Below, in pieces: positions 24,907 to 36,801 of a stretch of DNA of 64,000 nt. How positions within the stretch are numbered: position 1 is the first letter of the stretch; every line of letters begins with the position of its first letter. Both the position numbers and the translations under genes were made by a program. The notes under the pieces were generated by a model. That model saw nothing but the letters and a program-made list of their open reading frames with translations. It made no database searches and was not told where the DNA came from. This stretch comes from Mycobacterium fragae (GTDB lineage: Bacteria > Actinomycetota > Actinomycetes > Mycobacteriales > Mycobacteriaceae), in NCBI RefSeq assembly GCF_002102185.1, contig NZ_LQOW01000031.1, forward strand, positions 496,001 through 560,000, read 5' to 3'.

Positions 24907-26142
24907 ATGCAGTCCTGGCCTCCCGCCCGCCTTCCGGTCCTGCCGGGACGCGGCCCGGAGCTGCGGCTGTATGACACCTCCGACAGGCAGGTGCGTCCCT
25001 TGGCGGCCGGGCCCACCGCCACCATGTACGTCTGCGGGATCACACCGTACGACGCCACCCACCTGGGCCACGCCGCCACCTATCTGGCGTTCGACCTGAT
25101 CCAGCGCCTGTTGCTGGACATCGGACACGATGTGCACTACGTGCAGAACGTCACCGACGTCGACGAGCCGCTGTTCGAACGCGCCGACAGCGACGGCGTG
25201 CCGTGGCGTGAGCTGGCGAGCCGGGAGGTCGGCTTGTTCCGCGACGACATGGCGGCATTGCGGGTGCTGCCGCCACGCGAGTACGTGGCGGCGAGCGAGG
25301 CGGTGGCAGAGGTCATCGAGCTGGTGGAGAAGATGCTGGCGTCAGGAGCGGCCTACATCGTCGACGGCGATTACCCGGACGTCTACTTCCGCGCCGACGC
25401 CACCCTGCAATTCGGCTACGAATCCGGTTATGACCGCGACACCATGCTCGCCCTGTCCGCCGAGCGCGGCGGAGATCCCGAGCGGCCCGGCAAAAGCGAC
25501 CAGCTCGACGCGCTGATGTGGCGCGCCGCACGGCCCGGCGAGCCGAGCTGGCCCTCGCCGTTCGGCCCCGGCCGCCCCGGATGGCACGTCGAATGCGCGG
25601 CGATTGCGCTCAGCCGCATCGGCACCGGCCTGGACATTCAGGGCGGCGGCAGCGACCTGATCTTCCCGCATCACGAGTTCACCGCCGCGCACGCCGAATG
25701 TGTCAGCGGCGAACGGCGATTCGCCCGGCACTACGTGCACGCCGGCATGATCGGCTGGGCCGGTCACAAGATGTCCAAGAGCCGCGGCAACCTGGTGCTG
25801 GTGTCGGCCCTGCGCGCCGAGGGCGTCGAGCCGGCGGCTATCCGGTTGGGCCTGCTGGCCGGGCACTATCGCGCCGACCGCGACTGGGACGCCCAGCTAC
25901 TGGAGCAGGCCACGGCGCGGCTGCAGCGTTGGCGGGCCGCGACCACTCTGCCCGCCGGACCGGACGCCGCAGACACCATCGCCCGGCTGCGCCGTTATCT
26001 GGCCGATGACCTCGATACGCCCAAAGCGCTTGCCGCCCTTGATGGTTGGGTCACCGACGCGCTGGAGTACGGCGGTCACGACGCGGACGCGCCGCGGGCG
26101 GTGGCATCCGCGGTGGACGCACTGCTAGGAGTAGAGCTCTGA
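24907..26142 (+). CDS. mshC: L-cysteine:1D-myo-inositol 2-amino-2-deoxy-alpha-D-glucopyranoside ligase
   Basis: 411 residues from ATG 24907 (MQSWPPARLPV), as in M. tuberculosis. Cysteinyl-tRNA synthetase-like enzyme that joins Cys to GlcN-Ins in mycothiol synthesis. The zinc Cys is in YVCGITPYDATHLGHAATY, which also carries the HIGH-like HLGH; KMSKS is intact; WHVECAAIALS and FPHHEF supply further metal ligands. It lacks the tRNA-binding tail of true CysRS. The last base of its TGA is the first of the SDR start. Confidence 0.97.
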   Translation: MQSWPPARLPVLPGRGPELRLYDTSDRQVRPLAAGPTATMYVCGITPYDATHLGHAATYLAFDLIQRLLLDIGHDVHYVQNVTDVDEPLFERADSDGVPWRELASREVGLFRDDMAALRVLPPREYVAASEAVAEVIELVEKMLASGAAYIVDGDYPDVYFRADATLQFGYESGYDRDTMLALSAERGGDPERPGKSDQLDALMWRAARPGEPSWPSPFGPGRPGWHVECAAIALSRIGTGLDIQGGGSDLIFPHHEFTAAHAECVSGERRFARHYVHAGMIGWAGHKMSKSRGNLVLVSALRAEGVEPAAIRLGLLAGHYRADRDWDAQLLEQATARLQRWRAATTLPAGPDAADTIARLRRYLADDLDTPKALAALDGWVTDALEYGGHDADAPRAVASAVDALLGVEL

Positions 26143-26990
26143 TGACCTCGGTCGATTCCCGCGTCGTGTTCATCACCGGTGGTGCGCGTGGCATTGGGGC
26201 AGAAGTAGCACGTCGCCTGCACGCCAAGGGCGCCAAGCTGGTGCTGACCGACCTGGACGAAGCGCAGCTCGAGAAGGTGGACGGCGAACTGGGTGACGAC
26301 CGCGTGCTGACGGTGAAGGCCGACGTGTGCGACCTGGCGGCCATGCAAGCCGCCGCCGACCGTGCCGTCGAGCGCTTCGGCGGCATCGACGTCGTCGTGG
26401 CCAATGCCGGTGTGATCAGTCACGGGTCGGTGCTGCAGGTCGACCCGGAGGCGTTCCGGCGGCTCATCGACATCAACGTGCTCGGCGTGTTTCACACCGT
26501 GCGCGCCAGTTTGCCCGCGGTGATCGAACGCCGCGGCTACGTGCTGATCGTGTCCTCACTGGCCGCCTACGCCGCCTGTCCGGGCCTATCGCCGTACAAC
26601 GCATCCAAGGCCGCCGTCGAGCTGTTCGCCAACGCGCTGCGGCTGGAGGTCTCGCACCTCGGTGTCGACGTCGGGTCGGCGCACATGTCGTGGATCGACA
26701 CGGCGATGGTGCTGGACAGCAAGGCGGACCTCTCGACGTTCGGCGAGATGCTGACCAAACTGCCCCATCCGCTCAACCGGACGACCTCGGTGCACAAGTG
26801 CGGGCAGGCCTTCGTCAAGGGCATCGAACGGCGCAAGCGCCGGATCAACTGCCCGGCCTGGGTCGGCGCGGTCCGCTGGCTGAAACCGACACTGGCCACC
26901 CGCGTCGGCGAGGCGCCGGTGCTGCGGTTCGTGCCCGACCTGCTGCCGCGGATGGACGCCGAAGTCGCGGCGCTGGACAAGCGTCCCTGA
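26142..26990 (+). CDS. Short-chain dehydrogenase/reductase
   Basis: 282 residues from ATG 26142, sharing one base with the mshC stop. Classical SDR: cofactor loop TGGARGIGAEVA, VVANAG, catalytic Ser in IVSSLAAYAA and YNASK with Tyr and Lys. TDLDE at the second strand end favours NAD(H). The C-terminal ~70 residues are basic (RRKRRINCPAWVG). Orthologue of Rv2129c; substrate unknown. Co-transcription with mshC is likely. Confidence 0.92.
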   Translation: MTSVDSRVVFITGGARGIGAEVARRLHAKGAKLVLTDLDEAQLEKVDGELGDDRVLTVKADVCDLAAMQAAADRAVERFGGIDVVVANAGVISHGSVLQVDPEAFRRLIDINVLGVFHTVRASLPAVIERRGYVLIVSSLAAYAACPGLSPYNASKAAVELFANALRLEVSHLGVDVGSAHMSWIDTAMVLDSKADLSTFGEMLTKLPHPLNRTTSVHKCGQAFVKGIERRKRRINCPAWVGAVRWLKPTLATRVGEAPVLRFVPDLLPRMDAEVAALDKRP

Positions 26991-26998
26991 GCGCCGAA

Positions 26999-27047
26999 CG
27001 TCGAGTTGTTGGGCTCGAATGCCCGGTTTTCGCCCGACAAGTCGACG
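26999..27047. terminator. Inverted repeat between convergent SDR and PAC2 genes
   Basis: Two 16-base arms, 26999-27014 (CGTCGAGTTGTTGGGC) and 27032-27047 (GCCCGACAAGTCGACG), pair with one mismatch and one G-U wobble around a 17-base loop. It lies between the stops of two converging genes, the ideal place for a bidirectional terminator. No U-tract, as usual in mycobacteria. Confidence 0.7.
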
Positions 27048-27062
27048 CTCGCCGCAAAAACG

Positions 27063-27941
27063 TCAGCGCCCGAAGCCGGGGCGGCGGCGGCGCAGGTAAC
27101 GCTCGAACTCGGCGGCCAGGGCGTCGCCGTCGATCTTGCCGAGCACCTCGTTCATGTCGACGTCGGCGTCGCCGCGCTGTTCCAACGACTGCACGTACTC
27201 GGCGATCTCGTCGTCCTCGGCGGTCATCTCGCTGACCGCCGCCTCCCACTCCTCGGCCTGCGAAGGCAGGCCGGCCAGCGGCACCTCGATGTCGAGCACA
27301 TCCTCGACGCGGCGCAGCAGCGCCACCGTCGCCTTGGGGTTGGGTGGCTGTGACACGTAGTGCGGCACGGCCGCCCAGAACGTCACGGCCGGTATCCCCG
27401 CCGCCACGCACGCGTCCTGGAATACACCGGCGATACCGGTCGGGCCCTCGTAGCGGGTTTCCTCCAGGCCGAAGTGCCGCGCCGACTCGGGGGAGTAGGC
27501 CGCGCCGGACACCGGCACCGGCCGGGTGTGTGGTGTGTCGGCCAGCAGCGCGCCGAGGATCACGACCGTGTCGACATTGAGCTTGTCGGCCACCGCCAGC
27601 AGCTCGGCGCAAAACGTGCGCCAACGCATATTCGGCTCCACGCCGTGCATCAACACGATGTCTCGGTCGCTGCCCGGCGGCCGGCAGTGCGAGATTCGCA
27701 TCGACGGCCACACCAATTCCCGCGTGACCCCGTCGACCTGGCGGATCACCGGACGGTTGACCTGGTAGTCGTAGTAGGCCTCGTCGTCGATCTCGACGAT
27801 CGGATCGGCCTCCCAGATGGCGTCCAGGTGTTCCAACGCATCGCTGGCCGCATCACCGGCGTCGTTCCACCCCTCGAACGCCGCCACCACAATGGTGTTG
27901 TGCAATTCGGGCAACGCAGCGCTGGCATCCGGCGAGGTCAC
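27063..27941 (-). CDS. PAC2 family protein
   Basis: 292 residues, GTG at 27941, same length as Rv2125. PAC2 (proteasome assembly chaperone 2) fold: TIVVAAFEGWNDAGDAASDAL at the start, SHCRPPGSDRDIVLMHGVEP, and the conserved GALLADTPHTRPVPV and YEGPTGIAGVFQDAC loops. An acidic helical C-terminal region precedes a basic end (RRRRPGFGR). Role in bacteria is unproven; most actinobacteria with a 20S proteasome have one or more copies. The start is divergent from the metH leader. Confidence 0.9.
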   Translation of the reverse strand: MTSPDASAALPELHNTIVVAAFEGWNDAGDAASDALEHLDAIWEADPIVEIDDEAYYDYQVNRPVIRQVDGVTRELVWPSMRISHCRPPGSDRDIVLMHGVEPNMRWRTFCAELLAVADKLNVDTVVILGALLADTPHTRPVPVSGAAYSPESARHFGLEETRYEGPTGIAGVFQDACVAAGIPAVTFWAAVPHYVSQPPNPKATVALLRRVEDVLDIEVPLAGLPSQAEEWEAAVSEMTAEDDEIAEYVQSLEQRGDADVDMNEVLGKIDGDALAAEFERYLRRRRPGFGR

Positions 27942-28008
27942 GAAATCAGCGTACGGCCTGACCAGGTTGCCGGCGCGCAGAGCGACCGAGGCATTTCCAT
28001 AGACCGGC

Positions 28009-28045
28009 TATGCTTGTGGGGATGATTCCCACCGGGTCGAGCTAA
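28009..28045 (+). promoter_or_regulatory. Possible leaderless promoter and 7-codon upstream ORF before metH
   Basis: TATGCT (28009-28014) fits the mycobacterial -10 consensus TANNNT. A start 6-8 bases downstream would begin at or next to ATG 28022, which opens MIPTGSS and stops at 28045. Such leaderless short ORFs are common in mycobacteria. Nothing shows that it is translated. Confidence 0.3.
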
Positions 28046-28070
28046 GCCGGGCGTCTAGACGTCGACGACG

Positions 28071-28076
28071 TAGACT
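28071..28076 (+). promoter_or_regulatory. Putative -10 element of the metH promoter
   Basis: TAGACT matches TANNNT. Transcription would start about 6-8 bases later, at 28082-28084, exactly at the first paired base of the riboswitch. No -35 of sigma-A type stands 17 bp upstream, which is common in this genus. Confidence 0.5.
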
Positions 28077-28082
28077 TTTCTG

Positions 28083-28163
28083 GCCGAGAGGCGTTGCAAC
28101 GGTTATTGGGGGGGCCTGGTCCCCGTCCGGTATCCGCCACGCTCGGCAGATTCAAGGACGCCT
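28083..28163 (+). promoter_or_regulatory. S-adenosylhomocysteine (SAH) riboswitch upstream of metH
   Basis: An H-type pseudoknot matching the SAH riboswitch. P1 pairs GCCGAG (28083-28088) with CTCGGC (28142-28147), 6/6. P2 pairs AGGCGT (28089-28094) with ACGCCT (28158-28163), 6/6. The conserved core TGCAACGG follows P2, CGG (28100-28102) can pair with CCG (28134-28136) as P2b, an optional G-rich hairpin (28111-28124) fills the loop, and the TTCAA linker is at 28151-28155. SAH aptamers are known to control metH and ahcY in proteobacteria and some actinobacteria. Recognised by eye; a covariance-model search would settle it. Confidence 0.85.
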
Positions 28164-28177
28164 TCCGCTACGGAAGG
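28161..28177 (+). promoter_or_regulatory. Ribosome-binding-site hairpin overlapping the SAH riboswitch
   Basis: CCTTCCG (28161-28167) and CGGAAGG (28171-28177) form a perfect 7-bp stem with a 3-base loop that hides the ribosome binding site GGAAGGA (28172-28178). The first three bases of the stem are also the last three of P2 (28158-28163). Ligand-stabilised P2 would therefore open the base of this hairpin and free the site, giving an on-switch for translation. Confidence 0.75.
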
Positions 28178-28184
28178 AATGCAC

Positions 28185-31919
<3,735 letters not shown>

Positions 31920-31926
31920 GGCCGGC

Positions 31927-32943
31927 GTGCACGCAACGTGGTGGCTTCCCCCAGCGGAGGCGGTGAAGAATCTGCGTGCCACGTTGGGATTGCTCGCCGA
32001 TTCGCGTGGGCTCAGTCGCATTCGCTTTCTCGGCGCGGCCGAGCGGATTGGTTTGATCGCGGCGTTGCGCAAGTCGGCCACGGTCGACGAGCTCACACAG
32101 ACCATCGGCGTTGCCGACGCCGACTTATTGTGCGGATTGCTCGACGTCGGCGTCGCGATCGGCGAGCTGCGATGCCGCAAGGGCCGGTACTCCTTGAAGG
32201 GCAACCGAATTCGCGCTTTGGCGTCGCACGACGGCGAGGGTCTTCGCGGGTTCACCGCGGAGCTGGCGGACTACCGCGGCGACGTCTACCGCGAGCTGCC
32301 GGCCCGGTTGCAGACCGGCGAACGCGGCCCATACCTCGAGGAATACGACGAGGTGGTCGCGCGGGGCTCGCGGCTGGTCGAACCATTCATCGCCCGCTTC
32401 GTCCGTCGCGTCGTCGAAGACCGACCCGCTCACACCATGCTTGAAATCGGTTGCGGCACAGGCATCTACGTTCGGCATGCGGCAGAGGCGTGCCCGCAGT
32501 TGTCTGCGGTCGCCATCGACCTGGCGGAGCGCGTCGTCGCGCTCGCGTCGGCCAACCTGGCTGCCTGGGGACTGGCCGATCGCTGTGCGGTACTGCATGC
32601 CGACATTCGAGACGCGGACCTTGCGCAGCTCGCCGGCCCGTTCGACCTGATCACGCTGCACAACAACATCTACTACTTCCCCCCGGCACAGTGGCGCAGC
32701 CTGCTGACGGATCTGCGGCAGCGCCTTGCACCCACCGGCCGGCTGGTACTGACCTCGATGTTCGCCGGAAGTTCGCTGTCGGCAGCCGAATTGGATCTCG
32801 TGTTGCGCGCGACGGCGGGTTGCTGGCCGCTGCCGCAACGCGCCGAACTCATCGACGCGCTCACCGGCGCCGGGTATCGCGCTATAGCGTTTCACCGGCT
32901 GCTCGCCACCGATCCGCTGTTCGGCGTCGTCGCCGAGCGCTAG
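31927..32943 (+). CDS. SAM-dependent methyltransferase with N-terminal winged helix
   Basis: 338 residues, GTG 7 bp after metH, so surely on the same transcript. The first ~110 residues look like the dimerisation/winged-helix domain of O-methyltransferases (AAERIGLIAALRKSATVDELTQ). The class I fold begins with LEIGCGTGIYV (motif I), then AIDLAERV (acidic end of strand 2), HADIRDADL and FDLITLHNNIYYF. Substrate unknown. Its product SAH would be the ligand sensed upstream of metH. I know no counterpart next to metH in M. tuberculosis. Confidence 0.85.
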   Translation: MHATWWLPPAEAVKNLRATLGLLADSRGLSRIRFLGAAERIGLIAALRKSATVDELTQTIGVADADLLCGLLDVGVAIGELRCRKGRYSLKGNRIRALASHDGEGLRGFTAELADYRGDVYRELPARLQTGERGPYLEEYDEVVARGSRLVEPFIARFVRRVVEDRPAHTMLEIGCGTGIYVRHAAEACPQLSAVAIDLAERVVALASANLAAWGLADRCAVLHADIRDADLAQLAGPFDLITLHNNIYYFPPAQWRSLLTDLRQRLAPTGRLVLTSMFAGSSLSAAELDLVLRATAGCWPLPQRAELIDALTGAGYRAIAFHRLLATDPLFGVVAER

Positions 32944-33129
32944 CGGCGGCCCAGACGCGTCAAATACGCCTCGGCCGCGGCGCGTGACTCGGAATCGCCC
33001 AGCGCGGTGACCAGCGAGTCGGCGTCGTTCCAGGCGCGGGCGGTGCCCACCATGCCTTCGGTGACAGCGTTGGTGTGCCGCTTGGTGGCGGTCAGGGTCG
33101 ACGGCGACCTCGATCTCGGAGAAGTTCAT
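32940..33129 (-). pseudogene. Remnant of an enoyl-CoA hydratase/isomerase gene
   Basis: On the minus strand ATG 33129 opens MNFSEIEVAVDPD, a plausible crotonase N-terminus; in another frame a second piece reads LTATKRHTNAVTEGMVGT, then ARAWNDADSLVTALGD and ESRAAAEAYLTRLGRR and stops at 32940. The second piece resembles the C-terminal helices of enoyl-CoA hydratases. The central ~190 residues, with the oxyanion and catalytic sites, are missing, and the 190-bp length is not a multiple of three. It overlaps the end of the methyltransferase gene by 4 bp. Confidence 0.6.
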
Positions 33130-33191
33130 GCCACACCGTAGCGTCGCTGCGGGCGGCGTATCCTCAGGCGAGTCCGCCGGGGAGGTAACCG

Positions 33192-33614
33192 ATGGCAACG
33201 GTCAGCGTTCGTTACATCGTCGATGACGTCGACGCCGCAATCGCCTTCTACTGCACGCACCTTGGCTTCCACAAAGACATGCACCCGGCACCCGCGTTCG
33301 CGATGCTGTCGCGCGGAAATCTGCGCCTGGTGCTCAGCAGCCCGGGCGGTGGCCCCGGCGGCGGTCAGGCCATGCCCGACGGAAGGGTGCCCGCCCCAGG
33401 AGGCTGGAACCGCTTCTCCATCGAGGTCACTAACCTGGAGGCGGCGGTCGAGCGGCTGCGCGCAGCGGGAGCCCATTTCCGCAACGACATCGTCACCGGA
33501 GTCGGTGGAAAGCAGATTCTTCTAGACGATCCCTCGGGTAATCCGGTCGAGCTGTTCGAGCCCCTGCTCGACGAGGCCCGCCTCGCGCGCGACGACGAAG
33601 GTAAGGGAGGTTAG
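33192..33614 (+). CDS. VOC (glyoxalase/bleomycin resistance) family protein
   Basis: 140 residues, ATG with a strong GGAGGT ribosome binding site 6 bp upstream. A single glyoxalase-type beta-alpha-beta-beta-beta repeat pair: VRYIVDDVDAAIAFYCTHLGF, FAMLSRGNLRLVLSSPGG, RFSIEVTNLEAAVERLRAAGA and LLDDPSGNPVELFEP with the last metal-ligand Glu. The small proteins act as dimers; substrate unknown. It sits between the hydratase remnant and the sugar porter, within the block not shared with M. tuberculosis. Confidence 0.88.
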   Translation: MATVSVRYIVDDVDAAIAFYCTHLGFHKDMHPAPAFAMLSRGNLRLVLSSPGGGPGGGQAMPDGRVPAPGGWNRFSIEVTNLEAAVERLRAAGAHFRNDIVTGVGGKQILLDDPSGNPVELFEPLLDEARLARDDEGKGG

Positions 33615-33643
33615 GGGCAATATCTCGCGGGGAACGGTCGGCT

Positions 33644-35080
33644 GTGTCCGGCCGGATAGCTGGTGCGCCGCTGGCGGGGGAGTTGCCGTCGAACCTTGCC
33701 GCCAACCGATTTGCGTCGGTGGCCGCGATCGGCGGGCTGCTCTTCGGCTACGACGTATCGGTGACCAACGGTGCGGTCAAGGCGCTGCAGGCGAACTTCG
33801 CGATCGGCAACGTGCTACTCGGTTTCGCGGCCGCCTCCGGACTGCTGGGTGCGGCGATGGGGGCAACGCTGGCCGGACGGATCGCCGACCGCACCGGTCG
33901 CTTGGCGATGATGAAGCTGGCCGCCACCTTGTTCTTCGCGTGTGGGCTGGGCACCGGCCTGGCCGGCAGCATCTGGATGTTCATCGCCTTCCACGTCGTG
34001 GGTGGTCTCGGTATTGGTGTCGCGTCGGTCATCGGGCCCGCGTATATCGCCGAGATATCGCCGCCGGAGATCCGCGGCCGGCTCGGGTCGTTGCAGCAGC
34101 TGGCGATCGTGCTCGGCATCTTTTCGTCCCTGGCCGTCAACTGGCTGCCGTTTCATCTCGCCGGCGGCTCCCGCGGCGAACTGTGGCTGGGCATGGCCGC
34201 TTGGCGCTGGACATTCCTCGGCGAAACAATTCCGGCCCTCGTCTATGGCGTGCTGGCGTTGACCATCCCGGAATCACCGCGCTATCTCATTGCCGCGCAG
34301 CGAATTCCAGAGGCGCGTCGGGTCCTTTCGACGGTGCTCGGTGGGCGCGATGTGGACCTCACCATGGACAGGATCGCCCAGAGTCTGCGCGCCGAACAGC
34401 CACCGTCGTGGCGTGACCTGCGCAGGCCGACCGGTGGCCTGCACGGCATCGTGTGGGTCGGCCTGGGAGTGGCCGTTTTCCAGCAACTCGTCGGCATCAC
34501 GGTGATCTTCTTTTACTCCGATGTGCTGTGGGAACACGTGGGATTCGGTGAGGGATCGTCGTTCACGATCGCGCTGATCACCTCGGTGGTCAACGTCATC
34601 ATCACGTTGATCGCCATCGCGTTGATCGACAGGGTCGGCCGCAAGCCGTTGCTGCTCGCCGGATCCGCGGGCATGGCGGTGATGCTTTCGACGTTGACCG
34701 TGGTCTTCGCCAGCGCACCGATGGTCGACGGCAGGCCGCATCTCGGTGGCGCTGCCGCGACGATCGCGCTGATCGCCGCGAACCTCTTCGTGGTCGCCTT
34801 CGGCATCTCATGGGGACCCATCCTGTGGGTGCTGCTGGGTGAGATGTTCCCTAACCGCATCCGGGCGGCCGCGGCGGGCCTGGCGGCGACCGCACAGTGG
34901 ATCACCAACGCCACGGTCGCCGTGACGTTCCCGGCGCTACGCCACGCGCTCGGCTTCGCCTACGGCTTCTACACGCTGTGCGCGGTGCTCTCGTTCCTCT
35001 TCGTGTGGCGATGGGTCCGCGAGACCAAGGGTGTGCCGCTGGAAGACATGCATGACGAGTTATTGCCCGAGGGCGGCTGA
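33644..35080 (+). CDS. MFS transporter, sugar porter family
   Basis: 478 residues, GTG start. Twelve predicted membrane helices. Sugar porter signatures are present: GLLFGYDVSVTNGAV in helix 1, GRIADRTGRLAMM between helices 2 and 3, PAYIAEISPPEIRGRLGSLQQL after helix 4, PESPRYL before the central loop, FQQLVGI in helix 7, and IDRVGRKPLLL. Probably a proton-sugar symporter; it resembles mycobacterial SugI in type, but substrate cannot be read. It occupies the place of PPE37 relative to M. tuberculosis hisE. Confidence 0.9.
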   Translation: MSGRIAGAPLAGELPSNLAANRFASVAAIGGLLFGYDVSVTNGAVKALQANFAIGNVLLGFAAASGLLGAAMGATLAGRIADRTGRLAMMKLAATLFFACGLGTGLAGSIWMFIAFHVVGGLGIGVASVIGPAYIAEISPPEIRGRLGSLQQLAIVLGIFSSLAVNWLPFHLAGGSRGELWLGMAAWRWTFLGETIPALVYGVLALTIPESPRYLIAAQRIPEARRVLSTVLGGRDVDLTMDRIAQSLRAEQPPSWRDLRRPTGGLHGIVWVGLGVAVFQQLVGITVIFFYSDVLWEHVGFGEGSSFTIALITSVVNVIITLIAIALIDRVGRKPLLLAGSAGMAVMLSTLTVVFASAPMVDGRPHLGGAAATIALIAANLFVVAFGISWGPILWVLLGEMFPNRIRAAAAGLAATAQWITNATVAVTFPALRHALGFAYGFYTLCAVLSFLFVWRWVRETKGVPLEDMHDELLPEGG

Positions 35081-35108
35081 AAACCGCCGTGACTTTGCTT
35101 ACCGGCTC

Positions 35109-35390
35109 GTGAAACAATCGCTGGCCGTGAAGACCTTCGAGGACCTGTTTGCCGAGCTGGGCGAGCGTGCCCGCACCCGCCCGCCCGGTAGCGCCACAGT
35201 GGCCGCGCTGGACAGCGGGCTGCACGCGGTGGGGAAGAAGGTCCTCGAAGAGGCCGGTGAAGTGTGGCTGGCCGCCGAGCACGAGCCCGACGACGCCCTC
35301 GCCGAGGAGATCAGTCAATTGCTGTACTGGACGCAGGTGCTGATGATCGCCCGCGGGCTGACGCTCGACGACGTGTATCGGAAGCTGTGA
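35109..35390 (+). CDS. hisE: Phosphoribosyl-ATP pyrophosphatase
   Basis: 93 residues from GTG 35109 (VKQSLAVKTFEDLF), equal in length to Rv2122c; GTG 35127 is an alternative. All-alpha NTP-pyrophosphatase fold with KKVLEEAGEVWLAAEHE and the acidic EEISQLLYWTQ. Second step of histidine synthesis, PR-ATP to PR-AMP. The TGA shares its last base with the hisG ATG. Starts 28 bp after the transporter gene. Confidence 0.96.
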   Translation: MKQSLAVKTFEDLFAELGERARTRPPGSATVAALDSGLHAVGKKVLEEAGEVWLAAEHEPDDALAEEISQLLYWTQVLMIARGLTLDDVYRKL

Positions 35391-36250
35391 TGCTGCGCGT
35401 CGCGGTGCCCAACAAGGGTGCGCTGAGTGAGCCGGCCGTCGAGATCCTCGCCGAGGCCGGATATCGCCGCCGCAGTGATGCCAAAGACCTGACCGTCATC
35501 GACCCCGTCAACAACGTCGAGTTCTTCTTCTTGCGGCCCAAGGACATCGCCGTCTATGTCGGATCCGGCGATCTCGACTTCGGAATCACCGGACGGGATT
35601 TGGCCCGCGAATCCGATGCGCCGGTGCGCGAATGCCTCGCGCTGGGATTCGGGTCGTCGAGCTTCCGTTACGCTGCGCCCGCCGGGCGCGACTGGACGAT
35701 CGCAGACCTTGCCGGGCGACGGATCGCTACCGCCTATCCGAACCTGGTCCGAAAAGATCTGGCCGCCAGAAGTATTGAAGCGACCGTCATTCGGCTTGAC
35801 GGCGCGGTGGAGATCTCGGTGCAGCTCGGACTGGCCGACGCCATCGCCGATGTGGTGGGGTCGGGCCGCACTTTGAGCCTGCACGACTTGGTGGCTTTCG
35901 GTGAGCCGCTGTGTGATTCGGAGGCTGTGCTCATCGAGCGGGCGGACCGCAGTGCAGATACGCAGGGACATGGCGTTGCGCGCGACCAGCTGGTGGCGCG
36001 GGTGCAAGGCGTGGTGTTCGGTCAGCAATATCTGATGCTCGACTACGACTGTCCCCGTTCGGTGCTCGACAAGGCCACGTCGATAACCCCGGGCCTGGAG
36101 TCACCGACCATCGCCCCGCTCGCCGATCCCGACTGGGTGGCGGTGCGCGCATTGGTGCCGCGTCGGGACGTCAACGCGATCATGGACGAGCTCGCCGCCA
36201 TCGGCGCCAAGGCGATCCTGGCCTCGGACATCAGGTTCTGCCGGTTCTGA
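35390..36250 (+). CDS. hisG: ATP phosphoribosyltransferase, long form
   Basis: 286 residues from ATG 35390; the upstream extension is shadow of hisE. First, committed step of histidine synthesis, joining ATP and PRPP. MLRVAVPNKGALSEPA opens the periplasmic-binding-like fold, DFGITGRDLARE follows, and the PRPP loop lies around DAIADVVGSGRTL. The C-terminal ~75-residue ACT-like domain (ALVPRRDVNAIMDELAAIGAKAIL) shows the long form, which histidine inhibits allosterically. Coupled to hisE. Confidence 0.97.
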   Translation: MLRVAVPNKGALSEPAVEILAEAGYRRRSDAKDLTVIDPVNNVEFFFLRPKDIAVYVGSGDLDFGITGRDLARESDAPVRECLALGFGSSSFRYAAPAGRDWTIADLAGRRIATAYPNLVRKDLAARSIEATVIRLDGAVEISVQLGLADAIADVVGSGRTLSLHDLVAFGEPLCDSEAVLIERADRSADTQGHGVARDQLVARVQGVVFGQQYLMLDYDCPRSVLDKATSITPGLESPTIAPLADPDWVAVRALVPRRDVNAIMDELAAIGAKAILASDIRFCRF

Positions 36251-36321
36251 TCTTGAATGCACCGGCGTTGGACTCGTCGCTGTGTTAGCGTCCGGCTTAT
36301 CGTCTCCCCTGGAGGGTCGCC

Positions 36322-36801
36322 ATGACGCATTTCCTCGTCCTGCTGCTAGCTCTGTTCATCGGTGTCGTCGCCGGGTTGCGTTCCCTGACCGCTCCGGCTG
36401 TGCTCTCGTGGGCCGCCCTGCTGCACTGGATCAACCTGAATGGGACGTGGGCGTCCTGGATGGGCAACATCATCACGGTCATAGTCCTCAGCATCCTCGC
36501 GGTCGTCGAACTGGTCGGTGACAAACTCCCCAAGACACCCAACCGGACCGCGCCACCGGTATTCGTCGCCCGGATCGTCTTGGGCGCGTTCGCCGGCGCC
36601 GTCATCGGAACCGCGTGGGGCTACCGGTGGGGCGGACTGGGCGCCGGTGTCATCGGCGCCGTCCTCGGCACCCTGGGCGGCTATCAGGCCCGCACCCGGC
36701 TGGCCGCAGCGCACGGCCATGACCTGTCGGTTGCGCTACTCGAAGATGCCGTCGCCGTCTTGGGTGGCTTCGCGATCGCCGCATCGACAGCGGCTCTGTG
36801 A
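36322..36801 (+). CDS. DUF4126 family membrane protein
   Basis: 159 residues, ATG, preceded by CCTGGAGGG. Four hydrophobic segments (~3-30, ~45-65, ~80-125 with a Gly-rich GTAWGYRWGGLGAGVIGAVLG, ~138-158). LRSLTAPAVLSWAA and VELVGDKLPKTPNRTAP are the DUF4126 signatures. Function unknown. Orthologue of Rv2120c. Its TGA overlaps the GTG of the following oxidoreductase by 4 bp. Confidence 0.88.
   Translation: MTHFLVLLLALFIGVVAGLRSLTAPAVLSWAALLHWINLNGTWASWMGNIITVIVLSILAVVELVGDKLPKTPNRTAPPVFVARIVLGAFAGAVIGTAWGYRWGGLGAGVIGAVLGTLGGYQARTRLAAAHGHDLSVALLEDAVAVLGGFAIAASTAAL

Noticed and set aside
28046..28184. Cobalamin riboswitch for metH
   Set aside because: B12 enzymes are sometimes near B12 riboswitches, but no B12-box (GCCACTG-like core) is present; the pseudoknot fits the SAH class.
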